Assembly (NCBI RefSeq): GCF_002104995.1
Contig: NW_024468262.1
Location: forward strand, 310,001-374,000
From: Linderina pennispora
Lineage: Eukaryota > Kickxellomycota > Kickxellomycetes > Kickxellales > Kickxellaceae
Direction: 5' to 3'
Length of the DNA: 64,000 nt
Below the pieces are notes generated by a model. The model was not told where the DNA came from. It did not search any database and worked only from the letters and a program-made list of their open reading frames with translations. Shown in pieces: positions 53,606 through 62,625 of this stretch (position 1 is its first letter; each line of letters starts with the position of its first letter). The position numbers were made by a program, and so were the translations under genes.

Positions 53606-54313
53606 TCACTGCCGTGCCAGCAGCTCCTTGACCATCTGCTTTGTCTGCCTGGCATCCAAAAACTCTGAATTCCGGATCGCATTGGTTACCAGGATCGTGG
53701 CCGCCGGCGTCTCCGCATGCACCCACACCCTTCCATTCAACCCCACCGCTGCCTCAAACGGCACCTCGTCGCCCAGCGCATTGAGCACAGGCGCCTGCGC
53801 ATCCATCAGCCGCCTCGCCAGCCCCAGCGAACACTGGAACACAAAGCCGCTGCTCAGCTCGCCATACCCCTCGGCCTTGCCCGTGTTCGAGTTGTAGCAC
53901 TCAATCTCCGGGTCCATCACCGGGTTCGCCACCACTACGCGACCATAGACAACCGTTCCGACGGCCAGGTTCGGCTTGTTGCGCTTGGTCGCGCCCTCAA
54001 ACGCCAAAAGCGGGAGAAGCGCGTCGTGCGCCGATCCAATGTCCACCCGGTAGCCTTCGCCGTGCCGGGCCGTGACCACACCAACAACAGGCTCGCCTTC
54101 AGCCGGCACATATCGCCGCTTGTTGCTGACGACCCAGTGCTGGTGCGTCTCGGGGTTGCTGTGGAGGACGCCGGCCGAGATCGAGGTGACCGAGTCGTTG
54201 ATTTGCGTCAGCCCCGGACCCAGGCGCACGACCGAGTCGTCACCGTCGCCGGTCTCCATGTGTATCGTTGTGTCGATGACATCGCCGGGGATAACCACCT
54301 TTGTGTCCGCCAT
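53606..54313 (-). CDS. RRP40: RNA exosome cap subunit RRP40 (EXOSC3)
   Basis: A 235-residue protein of the exosome cap, which guides RNA into the core for 3'-5' decay and processing in nucleus and cytoplasm. An N-terminal domain (VVIPGDVID) is followed by the S1 region (VVGVVTARHGEGYRVDIGSA, LLAFEGATKRNKPNLAVGTV, YGRVVVANPVMDPEIEC) and the KH-like domain (GELSSGFVFQCSLGLARRLM). The F-E-G-A-T-K-R-N-K-P block separates Rrp40 from Rrp4. Full length, single exon, ATG at 54313. It is divergent from PEX19 with a 347-nt shared promoter. Confidence 0.94.
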   Translation of the reverse strand: MADTKVVIPGDVIDTTIHMETGDGDDSVVRLGPGLTQINDSVTSISAGVLHSNPETHQHWVVSNKRRYVPAEGEPVVGVVTARHGEGYRVDIGSAHDALLPLLAFEGATKRNKPNLAVGTVVYGRVVVANPVMDPEIECYNSNTGKAEGYGELSSGFVFQCSLGLARRLMDAQAPVLNALGDEVPFEAAVGLNGRVWVHAETPAATILVTNAIRNSEFLDARQTKQMVKELLARQ

Positions 54314-54660
54314 GCTGATATGTGTTAAAAAGGGGGATTGGGAACAAGTGCTAAGGCGAAGGCAGCGCGTCTGTAGGCGCTTGCGGAAATACCCTGTGCA
54401 AGAACAAAAAAAATTCTGGGACATGGGCGCGGTGTTGATCCGGTGATTAAAAGAGCAGATTCACGCAACGGGAAGGCACATGGGTAGGAATAGGCGCCGA
54501 AAACGAGGAACGGCGGAGCATGTGAATGAAGTGTCCGCTCCGTCTGTTCCGTGCCCAGATACAAAACCGACACACAAACCGCTCTTTGCTGTTTTGCTGC
54601 ATTCCAGCTCCTCAGCCTCAATTACTCTTTCTCCACCCCTCTTTATCTCCACCCCTAATA
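54314..54660. promoter_or_regulatory. Bidirectional promoter, RRP40 and PEX19
   Basis: 347 nt between divergent ATGs. The PEX19 side ends in a CT-rich leader (CTCTTTATCTCCACCCC...). No TATA box is evident on either side, unlike several other genes in the window. Confidence 0.6.
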
Positions 54661-55539
54661 ATGGCCCACCTCAACGACGACGAATTCGACGACCTGCTCG
54701 ACGATGCCCTTGAGCAGTTCACCGCGCCCGCACCCAAGCCTGCGCCCAAGCCCGCCGCCGACAAGCCTGCAGAGTCCTCCTCCGGCTCGACAGAGACCAC
54801 CGAGGATATAGCCAGCTTTGAGGAGGAGTTCGCACGCCAGCTGACAAAGGGCATGGAGGACCTGCTCAAGACCAACGGCGGCGACAGCTCCGAGAGCGAC
54901 CAGATGAAGTCAACCATCGACCAGCTGCTCAAGGACATGGCATCGCTGCGCACCGACAATTCCTCAATCCCGGCCAGCGCTGCTGCTTCTGCTGCGCAGG
55001 AGGCTCCAGCCACGCCCTCCTCCGAAGAGCCGCTGTCGTTCCAGGACAAGATCAAGGCCACCATGGATAAGCTCAAGGAGAGCAACGAGATGGCCGACGC
55101 TGAGACTGCCGATTTGTTCGGCGGCGATATGATGGAGGAGCTGATGCGGCAAATGGACTCGCTGGGCGACGACACGCAGCTGGACTCCTTGGTTGACGAT
55201 GTCATTGGCCAGCTCATGTCCAAGGACATGCTGTACCAGCCGCTCAAGGACCTGGATGTCGAATACCCAAAGTACTTGGAGAAGAATAAGGACACGCTGT
55301 CCAAGGAGGACTGCGAGCGGTACGAAAAGCAGCACGGGTATGTCAAGCAGATCCTGGAAATGTTTGACAAGATCACCGACGGCACCGTCAACGACCCGAG
55401 GATTGTGGACCTGATGCAGAAGATGCAGGACTGCGGGCAGCCGCCAAATGAGCTGCTCAAGGTGCTGTCGCCCGATATGGAGCTCGACGACAACGGCGAG
55501 ATTAAGGTGCCTGAAGCACCCAATTGTTCGATCATGTAG
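54661..55539 (+). CDS. PEX19: Peroxisomal membrane-protein import receptor PEX19
   Basis: A 292-residue cytosolic chaperone and receptor for peroxisomal membrane proteins. The N-terminal Pex3-binding segment is DDEFDDLLDDALEQFTAP. Acidic/Ala-rich linkers follow, then the helical cargo-binding domain (GGDMMEELMRQMDSL, MLYQPLKDLDVEYPKYLEKN, RYEKQHGYVKQILEMFDKI). The chain ends in CSIM, a CaaX farnesylation box as in yeast and animal PEX19. Single exon, ATG at 54661. It is followed on the same strand by an ATG14-like gene 147 nt after its stop. Confidence 0.95.
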   Translation: MAHLNDDEFDDLLDDALEQFTAPAPKPAPKPAADKPAESSSGSTETTEDIASFEEEFARQLTKGMEDLLKTNGGDSSESDQMKSTIDQLLKDMASLRTDNSSIPASAAASAAQEAPATPSSEEPLSFQDKIKATMDKLKESNEMADAETADLFGGDMMEELMRQMDSLGDDTQLDSLVDDVIGQLMSKDMLYQPLKDLDVEYPKYLEKNKDTLSKEDCERYEKQHGYVKQILEMFDKITDGTVNDPRIVDLMQKMQDCGQPPNELLKVLSPDMELDDNGEIKVPEAPNCSIM

Positions 55540-55686
55540 GCTCTTCTATAGTCGTGTTTTTAACAACGAAACCTACCTGCACCTTTTCGTGCGTGTGACT
55601 GGAGCAAGCCGCTTCTCTTCTCCGCAATCCCTCATTTCGCAGCACATTTTATTTCCTTCACTCGTAATTCAGCATACCTTTCGGCA

Positions 55687-56757
55687 ATGAAATGCAATGT
55701 TTGCAAGAACGCCAAGCAGAGATACTATTGCCTTGCCTGCCTCCAGGACCGCATACGCCAGCACCGCTGGCTCCTAGAGCAAGTCCCGGACGCCTCACTG
55801 CAGCACACCGGCACGCACGAGCTGCTCTACGACCACCACACCATGCAAATGCGTGGCCACCACCAGCGCATTTCCGGTCTACGAACGAAAATATCTGCCC
55901 GTGAGCGACAAATACAAGAAGCCCAAACACAGCGTGACCTGCTTGCTGCCACCATCGCCCAGCGGCGCGCACAGCTTTTAGATGCCACGAAGAGCAGCCG
56001 AACGCACCTTGCCGTCGAATTGCAGCAGGCAGCAGATGGCGAACAGAAGATGGCGGCAAGGAACCAGAAGGTCCAGTTGATGCTACGCAAAGACAGACTC
56101 ATCCTAGCCAATGCACTGTGTGACATTGTCGGCCTGCAGCTCGATGAACCAGCAGACGACATCTACGTGCTGCTAGGTGAAGGAGATAGGCTGTTCGGGC
56201 TGCCATGGCCGCGCCGTGAGGACTGGGCAAAATATCCGAATGACTACATCAATGCGTGCGTCGGCCATGTCATACATATATTCAGCGTGCTGACGCACTA
56301 CATGCATATAGACTTGCCATTCCTTGTGTCGAAGCGCGGACCCAGCCTGGTGATTCGTCCGCACTGGCGCCATGTCGATGCACAAGAAGCCACCCTGACA
56401 ATCGCCGATAGCAATCTCACCAGCTTCATTGCCGGTCTGGCCATGCTATTTTACGACATTGCCTACGTGTGCCACTGCCAGGGCGTGAGAGTCGCGCTAG
56501 AGCAGGTCACAGACGCAGTGCGGAATTTGCGCCGGGCTGTGGTGGCTCTCGGCGACAACGATAATGATGGAGCGGAGCTGTTTGGGATGGATTTGTATGA
56601 TATCGTCGAGGTCATTATGCGCATGTACACGGAAAGTGGGAGAGAGAATGAGGATGTATTGAAGCCGCAGGTGCATGAGACCCTGAGGCAATTGCATGTA
56701 TGCGACGATGCAGTCGATAATGTCGAGTATGAAGATGAGAATTGGGCAATTGTGTGA
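55687..56757 (+). CDS. ATG14: ATG14-like autophagy subunit of the PI3-kinase complex
   Basis: A 356-residue protein whose N-terminus has paired Cys (MKCNVCKNAKQRYYCLACLQ, Cys 3, 6, 15, 18), the Cys-repeat hallmark of Atg14/Barkor. A coiled coil follows at about residues 55-135 (ISARERQIQEAQTQRDLLAA and on). The C-terminal half (YINACVGHVIHIFSVLTHYM, LPFLVSKRGPSLVIRPHW, NLTSFIAGLAMLFYDIAYVC) matches the BARA-like second half shared by ATG14 and UVRAG/VPS38. ATG14 directs the VPS34-VPS15-VPS30 complex I to the site of autophagosome formation. The Cys repeats favour ATG14 over VPS38. Single exon, ATG at 55687. Confidence 0.78.
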   Translation: MKCNVCKNAKQRYYCLACLQDRIRQHRWLLEQVPDASLQHTGTHELLYDHHTMQMRGHHQRISGLRTKISARERQIQEAQTQRDLLAATIAQRRAQLLDATKSSRTHLAVELQQAADGEQKMAARNQKVQLMLRKDRLILANALCDIVGLQLDEPADDIYVLLGEGDRLFGLPWPRREDWAKYPNDYINACVGHVIHIFSVLTHYMHIDLPFLVSKRGPSLVIRPHWRHVDAQEATLTIADSNLTSFIAGLAMLFYDIAYVCHCQGVRVALEQVTDAVRNLRRAVVALGDNDNDGAELFGMDLYDIVEVIMRMYTESGRENEDVLKPQVHETLRQLHVCDDAVDNVEYEDENWAIV

Positions 56758-57534
56758 GCTGTATATACGAATATTAATTATGAAAATCATTAAAATGATG
56801 CGACACATGACATCACAGCTGATTTAACTGCACACTGGTATATGAACGTACTGTGTGGTTTTCAAGGGGGAGACATGGTGTGGCAAACACCTAGTTTCAT
56901 CACATTTCAACGATCGTCCAATTAAATGCGCCATTACATAGTATACCATACATTACTCGTTATTTGGATAGTTATCTAATATATATCGCAAAGGCCCTTG
57001 CGGACAACAGAAGCAAAAAAGCTAACCTCAAATGGTGCCATATCCCTTCAGCAAGAGAACAACAGCTTGTCGGCAGATGCTGCCTTTTAGCTTTATACAA
57101 TTTCACCTCCCAGCACCAATCCACATGGCAGCCAGGCGAACATGTCGGTGGTCGTAATCTCTGTCCATACCGTCTGGTTCTGAGTGCTGCTGACATAAGA
57201 AATCAGACAACACCTGTGCCCCTTATCTCTTAACCCTCCACGATTTATGCTTGTTAATCTAGCCATGTGCCCAGCGCTTCTAAGGAAGAAAATCTCACGT
57301 ATGACAAGCACTTGTGCTGTTTCTGAAAGCCTGTGAGGAAGTGTACTTGTCTATTCTACCTGCTCACTATGTCGTACTCAACAGCCAGCTAAGCAGGAAC
57401 TCGCTACTCAGAAACCCAGTATGAAAGGAAAGACTACCATTATGAAATTCTCCCATCCTCATTCCATCTTCTCAAAATTCCGTTGTTAGCTGTTTATAAT
57501 GCCTAGCAAGACATTTGGAAACCTGCAAGGTAGC
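56758..57534. other. Intergenic interval before repeat copy 2
   Basis: AT-rich, with no supported gene. An ATG at 57499 opens a 103-codon frame that runs into the repeat; its first 12 codons are outside the part shared with copy 1. Confidence 0.5.
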
Positions 57535-59375
57535 CTTCTCGCCAGGATTTTGGATTTAGCCAGCACAGTATCTCTGACTCCACACCCTAGGAAAGCATGT
57601 TCCCAGCATGGGGGTGCAGCATTCAGGCGGTTCGCCCAGTACCTTCATATGCTGAAATCGCCGAGCTATAGTCCCTACCGTAACAGCAGTCGATATGCTG
57701 AGTCTGGAGGGCTGTATATCGCAGGAGCTGTATCCACCATACGAATGGCTATATGTTCACAACAAGCACCAGGACGACAGATATCCAGGGGTTCAGTCAG
57801 ATTGTCATGAGCATCTAGATACCTCGCCTGGAGTAAAGTTGATGGCCTGCAACTTGACACTGTCTGCAGCAACCAGCCAAAAACATATACCTGGTTTTGG
57901 TGCCTCTGCCATCCAGCGTCTCTCAGTGGCTAACATCAGAAACTGCACTTTTGGCAGAAATTCACACTGCGAGGAGCAGCAGCTTTTCATTTCACTCATC
58001 CTTGGATCATTTTCCATCCACGCAATCCTTTGAGGCACTTTTCCCAGCAAAACCAGGTCCAAAACAGAGCAGGCAGCACCCCATTTCCCTATGTCTGAGA
58101 ACATTCATAATTGGATAACCCGGTATGCCTTGGCCAGAAGGTACTCTCACTATTCCACAGCGCTCCATTAGAGCACTGCCATCTACAGCTCCTGCAAGTA
58201 CTACATGAGCCTCCAGAATCTGGCGCTGCCTATTTCTGCACCTGGTTTGACGACCGGCTCGCGATTGAGGACGGCAATGCCTCCAGCACAGAAGGATCCG
58301 ATAGCGAGGACAACCCAGAGTACTACACTGATAGCGGTAGCAGGCCCTGGACTGGAGAGTAGGGATACGCGATGGCTATGGTGTATACATGCCAGATCCA
58401 GGCAGGATACTGCCTATTCTTTCCCCTGGATTGGTGTGTTCTCTGAAAAGGCGTAGGCTGTCGGATCTGCCTATGAGGAGAAGCAGGAGGATGGAACACG
58501 ACCATGCACCAGGTGCTTTCATGGCCTGTCGCCAGAAACAGCAGACACCCAGCCAGCCAGCAGCATATTGGAGCAGCCTGATATTGGGACTGGAGAGATG
58601 GTGCAAAGGGAGACAATTCATTGAGACTGATTCAGCAACTGCCAGGTATTCGCAAGGCTTCTGTAGTCGACGAGTATGTACCAGCGGTCCAGAAGGACAT
58701 CAGTCTCTTAGGGCTGCCTATTGAGGTAGGTATTTTCCAAAAGCAGATGTATAGTCAGCAGCATGTGTATCCCCTACACTCACGTCGATCATGTCTATTG
58801 GTTGAGCAAAAAGGCTGGAGATGTTAGATACCGCTTGTAAGCGCAACTGCCATGCAACTGACGAGCAGTGTGTGTCCAGATCTAAATGGCAGACAGCCAA
58901 ACAGGCAATCCACTGACAAATTGACGAGGTGACTGGAGAGAAGGCAAAAGTCATGACAGGATCCACGAAGGACACGACCTAGATTTGGATATGAGCAACG
59001 GTAGCTTGGTGTAAGGTAGCAAGACCGCTGCATACAGTATAAGGGAGCAATAGGTAGAGAGATCATCGTCATCAAGGTGGGGACTGGAGGGAATCCAGTG
59101 ATGGCGTCGTTCCAGACTGAACACTGTATTTTAAGAGGTTTCACGGTAAATGCACAGCTGTGCATATTTATTGAGTGTGGAGTTTATGAGACTGATGCCT
59201 TTTACACATTAGAGTACTTGCTCAAGGAATACTCGACCAAAGTACAATGAATTGTTCTTCTAACGTATCCCAAAGGCATTTTAGGCTAGGATATGAGGAT
59301 CAGCTCGAATGGGTGAGCTAAACAAGAAAAAAAAGAGATATCTCGCATACAGACACCTTTTTTGGTGCTCTACAT
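57535..59375. repeat. 1.8-kb dispersed repeat, copy 2
   Basis: Direct-orientation partner of 40435-42251, 17.1 kb away and about 24 nt longer. A 112-codon forward frame (57695-58033) is intact here and broken in copy 1, while the 233-codon frame intact in copy 1 is broken here. Each copy therefore preserves a different part of what may be one longer coding sequence. No transposon ends are recognised. Recombination between copies would delete HAP3, PHO8, RRP40, PEX19 and ATG14, so the deletion product is probably selected against. Confidence 0.85.
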
Positions 59376-59736
59376 AATTGGCATACTCTATTCATTTGCC
59401 TGTGTGCAAAGTATGTTCAGCTACATTGTAGTCGATATCAATATTGCACACTCAAGCGTAAAGCATACTTAGCGTATAAATATAGGTGTGATACTGTACG
59501 CGACCAGTCTGTCGAACAAGTATTGAAATCCCAACAAATATAAATCGACCTGAAAAAGAATGATATCTGCAATATCATGAAAATACTATCTCTATTCGCG
59601 GATATTGCTCAATCACGTCCATAAGCTTGGTGATCACTGTTTCTGCCACAAAACAAAGATTTCAGAGTTCGCAATTTTTTACAGCCAATTCCTAACTTTC
59701 TGCTCAGCCTCACTGTACACTCTGCAATAATTAGTA
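59376..59736. other. Intergenic interval, repeat copy 2 to RAM2
   Basis: 360 nt of AT-rich sequence containing the RAM2 promoter. A TATAAATATA-like element near 59475 is too far away (about 260 nt) to assign with confidence. Confidence 0.5.
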
Positions 59737-60750
59737 ATGGTTCAGGTAGCCGAGAGCGAGGATGTGACATGCCTGCCAATGTCGCAGCAAGACGAGTGGA
59801 AAGACGTGGTACCACTCGCCCAAGAGGAGACTGCCAGCCCCGTCTGCCCGATTGCGTATGCTGAAGACTACAAAGAAATGATGGACTATCTGCGCGCACT
59901 GATGGCCAAGGGTGAGATTTCGCAGCGCGCGCTGAAATTGACCAGCCTGGTGATCGAGGAGAACCCAGGGCACTACACGGTGTGGGTGTACCGCAAGAAG
60001 CTCGTGCGTGAGCTGCAAGTAAACATGGAAGATGAGCTCTCGTGGGTAGCCGATCTGTCAGCAATGCAGCCGAAAAACTACCAACTCTGGCACCACCGCG
60101 AGGCCGTTGTGGAAATGCTGTTAGATCCAGCCAGCATACAGGGCATGTCGCAGGACGACCGTGTTGCGATCCCAGTGCTGCGTCGCGAGCTTGGATTTCT
60201 GGCGGAGTCGCTGGACGAGGAGTCGAAGAACTTCCACGCATGGGCATATCGGCAGTGGCTTGTGCGTACATACGGGCTGTGGGACCAGGAGCTGGCGTTT
60301 GTGGCGGTGAAAATCGACGAGGACATACGCAATAACTCTGCGTGGAACCAGCGCTACTTTTCGCTAGTTGCTGGCGGCTCTAGCCTGAGTGCTGACGTTG
60401 TGGAGCGCGAGTTAGCCTATACGCTGGAGAAAATCAAGCTGGCACCGAACAACGAGAGCCCGTGGTCGTTCATTGTCGGGCTGCTGTTGCGTCACGCGCC
60501 GGAGAAGCTGTACGAGTCGCTGTTGCCGCAGATCAAGGCCTTGGCGGCCGACGAGGAGTACCTGACCGCGATTAGTGGCACTCCCTTCTACTGGGCAACA
60601 CTGGTTGATATCTACGAGCAGCAGGCGAAGGATGTCCCAGAGAAACAAAAGGAGGCGATTGAGCTTGCATCCAGCGCGTGCGATGTGCTGGCGACTGAGT
60701 GCGATCTGCCGCGTCAAAAGTACTGGCAGTTCCGCCAGACACAGCTCTGA
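59737..60750 (+). CDS. RAM2: Farnesyl/geranylgeranyl transferase type I alpha subunit
   Basis: A 337-residue subunit shared by protein farnesyltransferase and geranylgeranyltransferase I; it pairs with a beta subunit (Ram1 or Cdc43) to prenylate CaaX proteins. Five PPTA-type helical repeats are visible with the usual Asn/Trp/Arg pattern: GHYTVWVYRKKLVREL, NYQLWHHREAVVEML, NFHAWAYRQWLVRTYG, NNSAWNQRYFSLV and NESPWSFIVGLLL. The last has Ser-Phe in place of Arg, as is common in the final repeat. Full family length, single exon, ATG at 59737. Its stop is 18 nt from the convergent RAI1-like gene. Confidence 0.93.
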   Translation: MVQVAESEDVTCLPMSQQDEWKDVVPLAQEETASPVCPIAYAEDYKEMMDYLRALMAKGEISQRALKLTSLVIEENPGHYTVWVYRKKLVRELQVNMEDELSWVADLSAMQPKNYQLWHHREAVVEMLLDPASIQGMSQDDRVAIPVLRRELGFLAESLDEESKNFHAWAYRQWLVRTYGLWDQELAFVAVKIDEDIRNNSAWNQRYFSLVAGGSSLSADVVERELAYTLEKIKLAPNNESPWSFIVGLLLRHAPEKLYESLLPQIKALAADEEYLTAISGTPFYWATLVDIYEQQAKDVPEKQKEAIELASSACDVLATECDLPRQKYWQFRQTQL

Positions 60751-60768
60751 GGAGGAGGTTATTTTGTT

Positions 60769-62028
60769 TTACTGAGAGATCTTTGAATAGTACTCTGCTG
60801 TCAGAAACGACGGCATATTTTCCATACGAGTTATTGAAATCTCCTGGCTGTTGCTGTCATATGCAATCCGGTACTGCGTCTCGGGGCCGTCCTTGACCAC
60901 ATTCTGCTTGATAGAGCTGAGTAGGCGATCAGCAAAGTTCATGCACACGCTGGCCTCCCACATGCGCTTCTTGTTGCGCACGAGCCGCGGAATGTCGAGA
61001 GTCTTGAAATCCTGGACACTCTGTAGCACGCCGTCGTCGCCCCTGAACCCGACGGTGACGGTCGGGATTCCGGCGATGAACGACTGTGCCCAGAACTTGA
61101 GCAGCTTGAATCGCTCAAACGTCTCGATTTTGCGCGGCGAGTCCAAAAGCCCGCTGGTTTTGAGTTCGCGGTAGTAGCGGTTAGGGAACTCTGCAGGCTT
61201 CTCGCGGTCTATGCAGTCGACTTCCGCACCGGAGATGATAGAGTTGTTGCCAAGTGTGATTTTGAACACAGAGCAATACTCTTCGTGGGTATCGACGATT
61301 CTGTTGGCTCGCTGTTCCAGAGCCGGATCTTTGGGCAGCAGCTGGCTGGGCGGTTTGTCGATGGTGCTCAGAGTTTCGAAGCGGTAGCCGCTGTACATTA
61401 GTTTCTGGTGCCATGCCGAGGAGCCGTCGCGCTGAGCAATCATGTCGTCAGTGACGTTATCTTCGATATAGATGGTTTTACCAACGCGCATTGCGTTCAT
61501 CGACCACGAATCGCGCAGGCTGTACGGCGTGGTGAACATCCTGGTCAACATGCCACGATACATGACGAAATCAGCATTGGTGTCCCGCTGTATGTCCTTC
61601 AAATGGCCCAGGGCTGCCAGCAGTCCGTCAATGTGCTCGTTGATAGTGTGGTCGCGCTTGATTTGCTTTTCAAAACTATCAAACAGGCAGGGCCGCGGGG
61701 AAAGAGATGCCGGGTAGTAGTACTTCAGCTCTCTGTCGCTCATCTCTACGGTGCGGTTCTTGATGTAACTGAAGGAGACAACCTCCTTGGGCTCGGTGAA
61801 GCGTGGGCAGGCGCGACGGTACTGCGACAGCGGGTGGATGGGGATGCGAGCTACGGGTAGATGCATGTTTGCAGGCTGTTCTGTTCGGGGTTGCTTCGGT
61901 GCTGCGGTATGATCGACTGTGGTTCCTGGGTGAGCACGCTTCAGGGATGGTGCATCAGTAGCATCACCAGAGCTCATGCTACGAGTAAAGGAAGATGAAC
62001 AAATTGCAGGAAAGTGTTGTGTCATCAT
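60769..62028 (-). CDS. RAI1: RAI1/DXO-type mRNA decapping and quality-control nuclease
   Basis: A 419-residue Rai1/Dom3Z family protein that removes defective or non-canonical 5' caps; in fungi it also partners the nuclease Rat1. Catalytic motifs are in order: WSMNAMRVGKTIYIEDN with the conserved Arg region, SGAEVDCID (metal-binding Glu and Asp), YRELKTS (Glu-Leu-Lys), and GFRGDDGVLQSVQDF. The annotated start at 62028 gives MMTQHFPAICSSSF. A second in-frame ATG at 61977 (MSSGDATDAPSLKRAHPG) would remove 17 residues and looks more like a nuclear protein N-terminus; either is possible. It is divergent from the region upstream of HIS7. Confidence 0.9.
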   Translation of the reverse strand: MMTQHFPAICSSSFTRSMSSGDATDAPSLKRAHPGTTVDHTAAPKQPRTEQPANMHLPVARIPIHPLSQYRRACPRFTEPKEVVSFSYIKNRTVEMSDRELKYYYPASLSPRPCLFDSFEKQIKRDHTINEHIDGLLAALGHLKDIQRDTNADFVMYRGMLTRMFTTPYSLRDSWSMNAMRVGKTIYIEDNVTDDMIAQRDGSSAWHQKLMYSGYRFETLSTIDKPPSQLLPKDPALEQRANRIVDTHEEYCSVFKITLGNNSIISGAEVDCIDREKPAEFPNRYYRELKTSGLLDSPRKIETFERFKLLKFWAQSFIAGIPTVTVGFRGDDGVLQSVQDFKTLDIPRLVRNKKRMWEASVCMNFADRLLSSIKQNVVKDGPETQYRIAYDSNSQEISITRMENMPSFLTAEYYSKISQ

Positions 62029-62111
62029 GAAAATGAGTCAGCCACATGTTTGTTGTGTTGACGCTATATTGGGCCTGGGATTCATTGTGGGTGGTGGCAC
62101 TGGTCGTGTGA

Positions 62112-62477
62112 GCCCTCCAGGGAATCCGGCATGTCTGCACTACCCCTTTCGCCTTGGGTCCGCCTGGGTCCATCTTGCGCTGCATTTACGGCCAGGCTAG
62201 CCAGGCTCCGTCAGTTCTGTTGGGAGCATCGGTGTCAACCACTGTAGACACCGAGTGCATTTTCAGAATGTTCCCTCAGCTGCCTATGCCAGGATCTCAT
62301 GTGCGAATTGTCTGCGAGGTTGATGTCCTGATTCTGCTGAGAGGTGTCTGTGCGCAGGCACCATATCAGAATCCAGTGAGCCAGGCTATTGACGAGGCTG
62401 TGTTTTCTGGAGCGGCGGTGGTCCGTCCTGGCATTTCCAGTGGATTGAATACCAGAATTCTGCTCTATGGCGAGTGA
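62112..62477 (+). CDS. Hypothetical ORF upstream of HIS7, start unresolved
   Basis: A stop-free forward frame of about 121 codons with protein-like composition: GPPGSILRCIYGQASQAPSV, FRMFPQLPMPGSHVRIVCEV, QAIDEAVFSGAAVVRPG, ending RILLYGE. It has no in-frame ATG before codon ~46. The ATG at 62131 (MSALPLSPW) is in another frame, and a one-base error near 62150-62160 would join them to give a ~115-residue protein. I recognise no family; the beta-rich feel might suit a small OB-type fold, but that is only an impression. It could equally be chance in the shared promoter of RAI1 and HIS7. Confidence 0.33.
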   Translation, partial: ALQGIRHVCTTPFALGPPGSILRCIYGQASQAPSVLLGASVSTTVDTECIFRMFPQLPMPGSHVRIVCEVDVLILLRGVCAQAPYQNPVSQAIDEAVFSGAAVVRPGISSGLNTRILLYGE

Positions 62478-62481
62478 GTCA
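62475..62481. promoter_or_regulatory. TGAGTCA (Gcn4/AP-1-type) site upstream of HIS7
   Basis: A perfect TGAGTCA palindrome lies 145 nt before the HIS7 ATG. This is the consensus for the Gcn4/CPC1 activator that induces amino-acid biosynthesis genes on starvation, and HIS7 is a classic target in yeast. It overlaps the stop codon of the hypothetical ORF to its left. Its function is inferred from motif and position. Confidence 0.5.
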
Positions 62482-62625
62482 TTAGGATCGTTCCGCCCAG
62501 CACGCCTGGGCTTGAGCATAAGAATGTGCTCTTAAAAGGTTCGAGGCACGACCTCTGGCTCTGCTGTCTTTTCGCTATCCTACTTTCCATACTCGAATTC
62601 AATAGCGTCACCTTTCTATTTACAA

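Noticed and set aside
54661-60750. A functional prenylation cluster of PEX19 and RAM2
   Set aside because: The genes are 4 kb apart with other genes and a repeat between them. Shared biochemistry alone does not show clustering.
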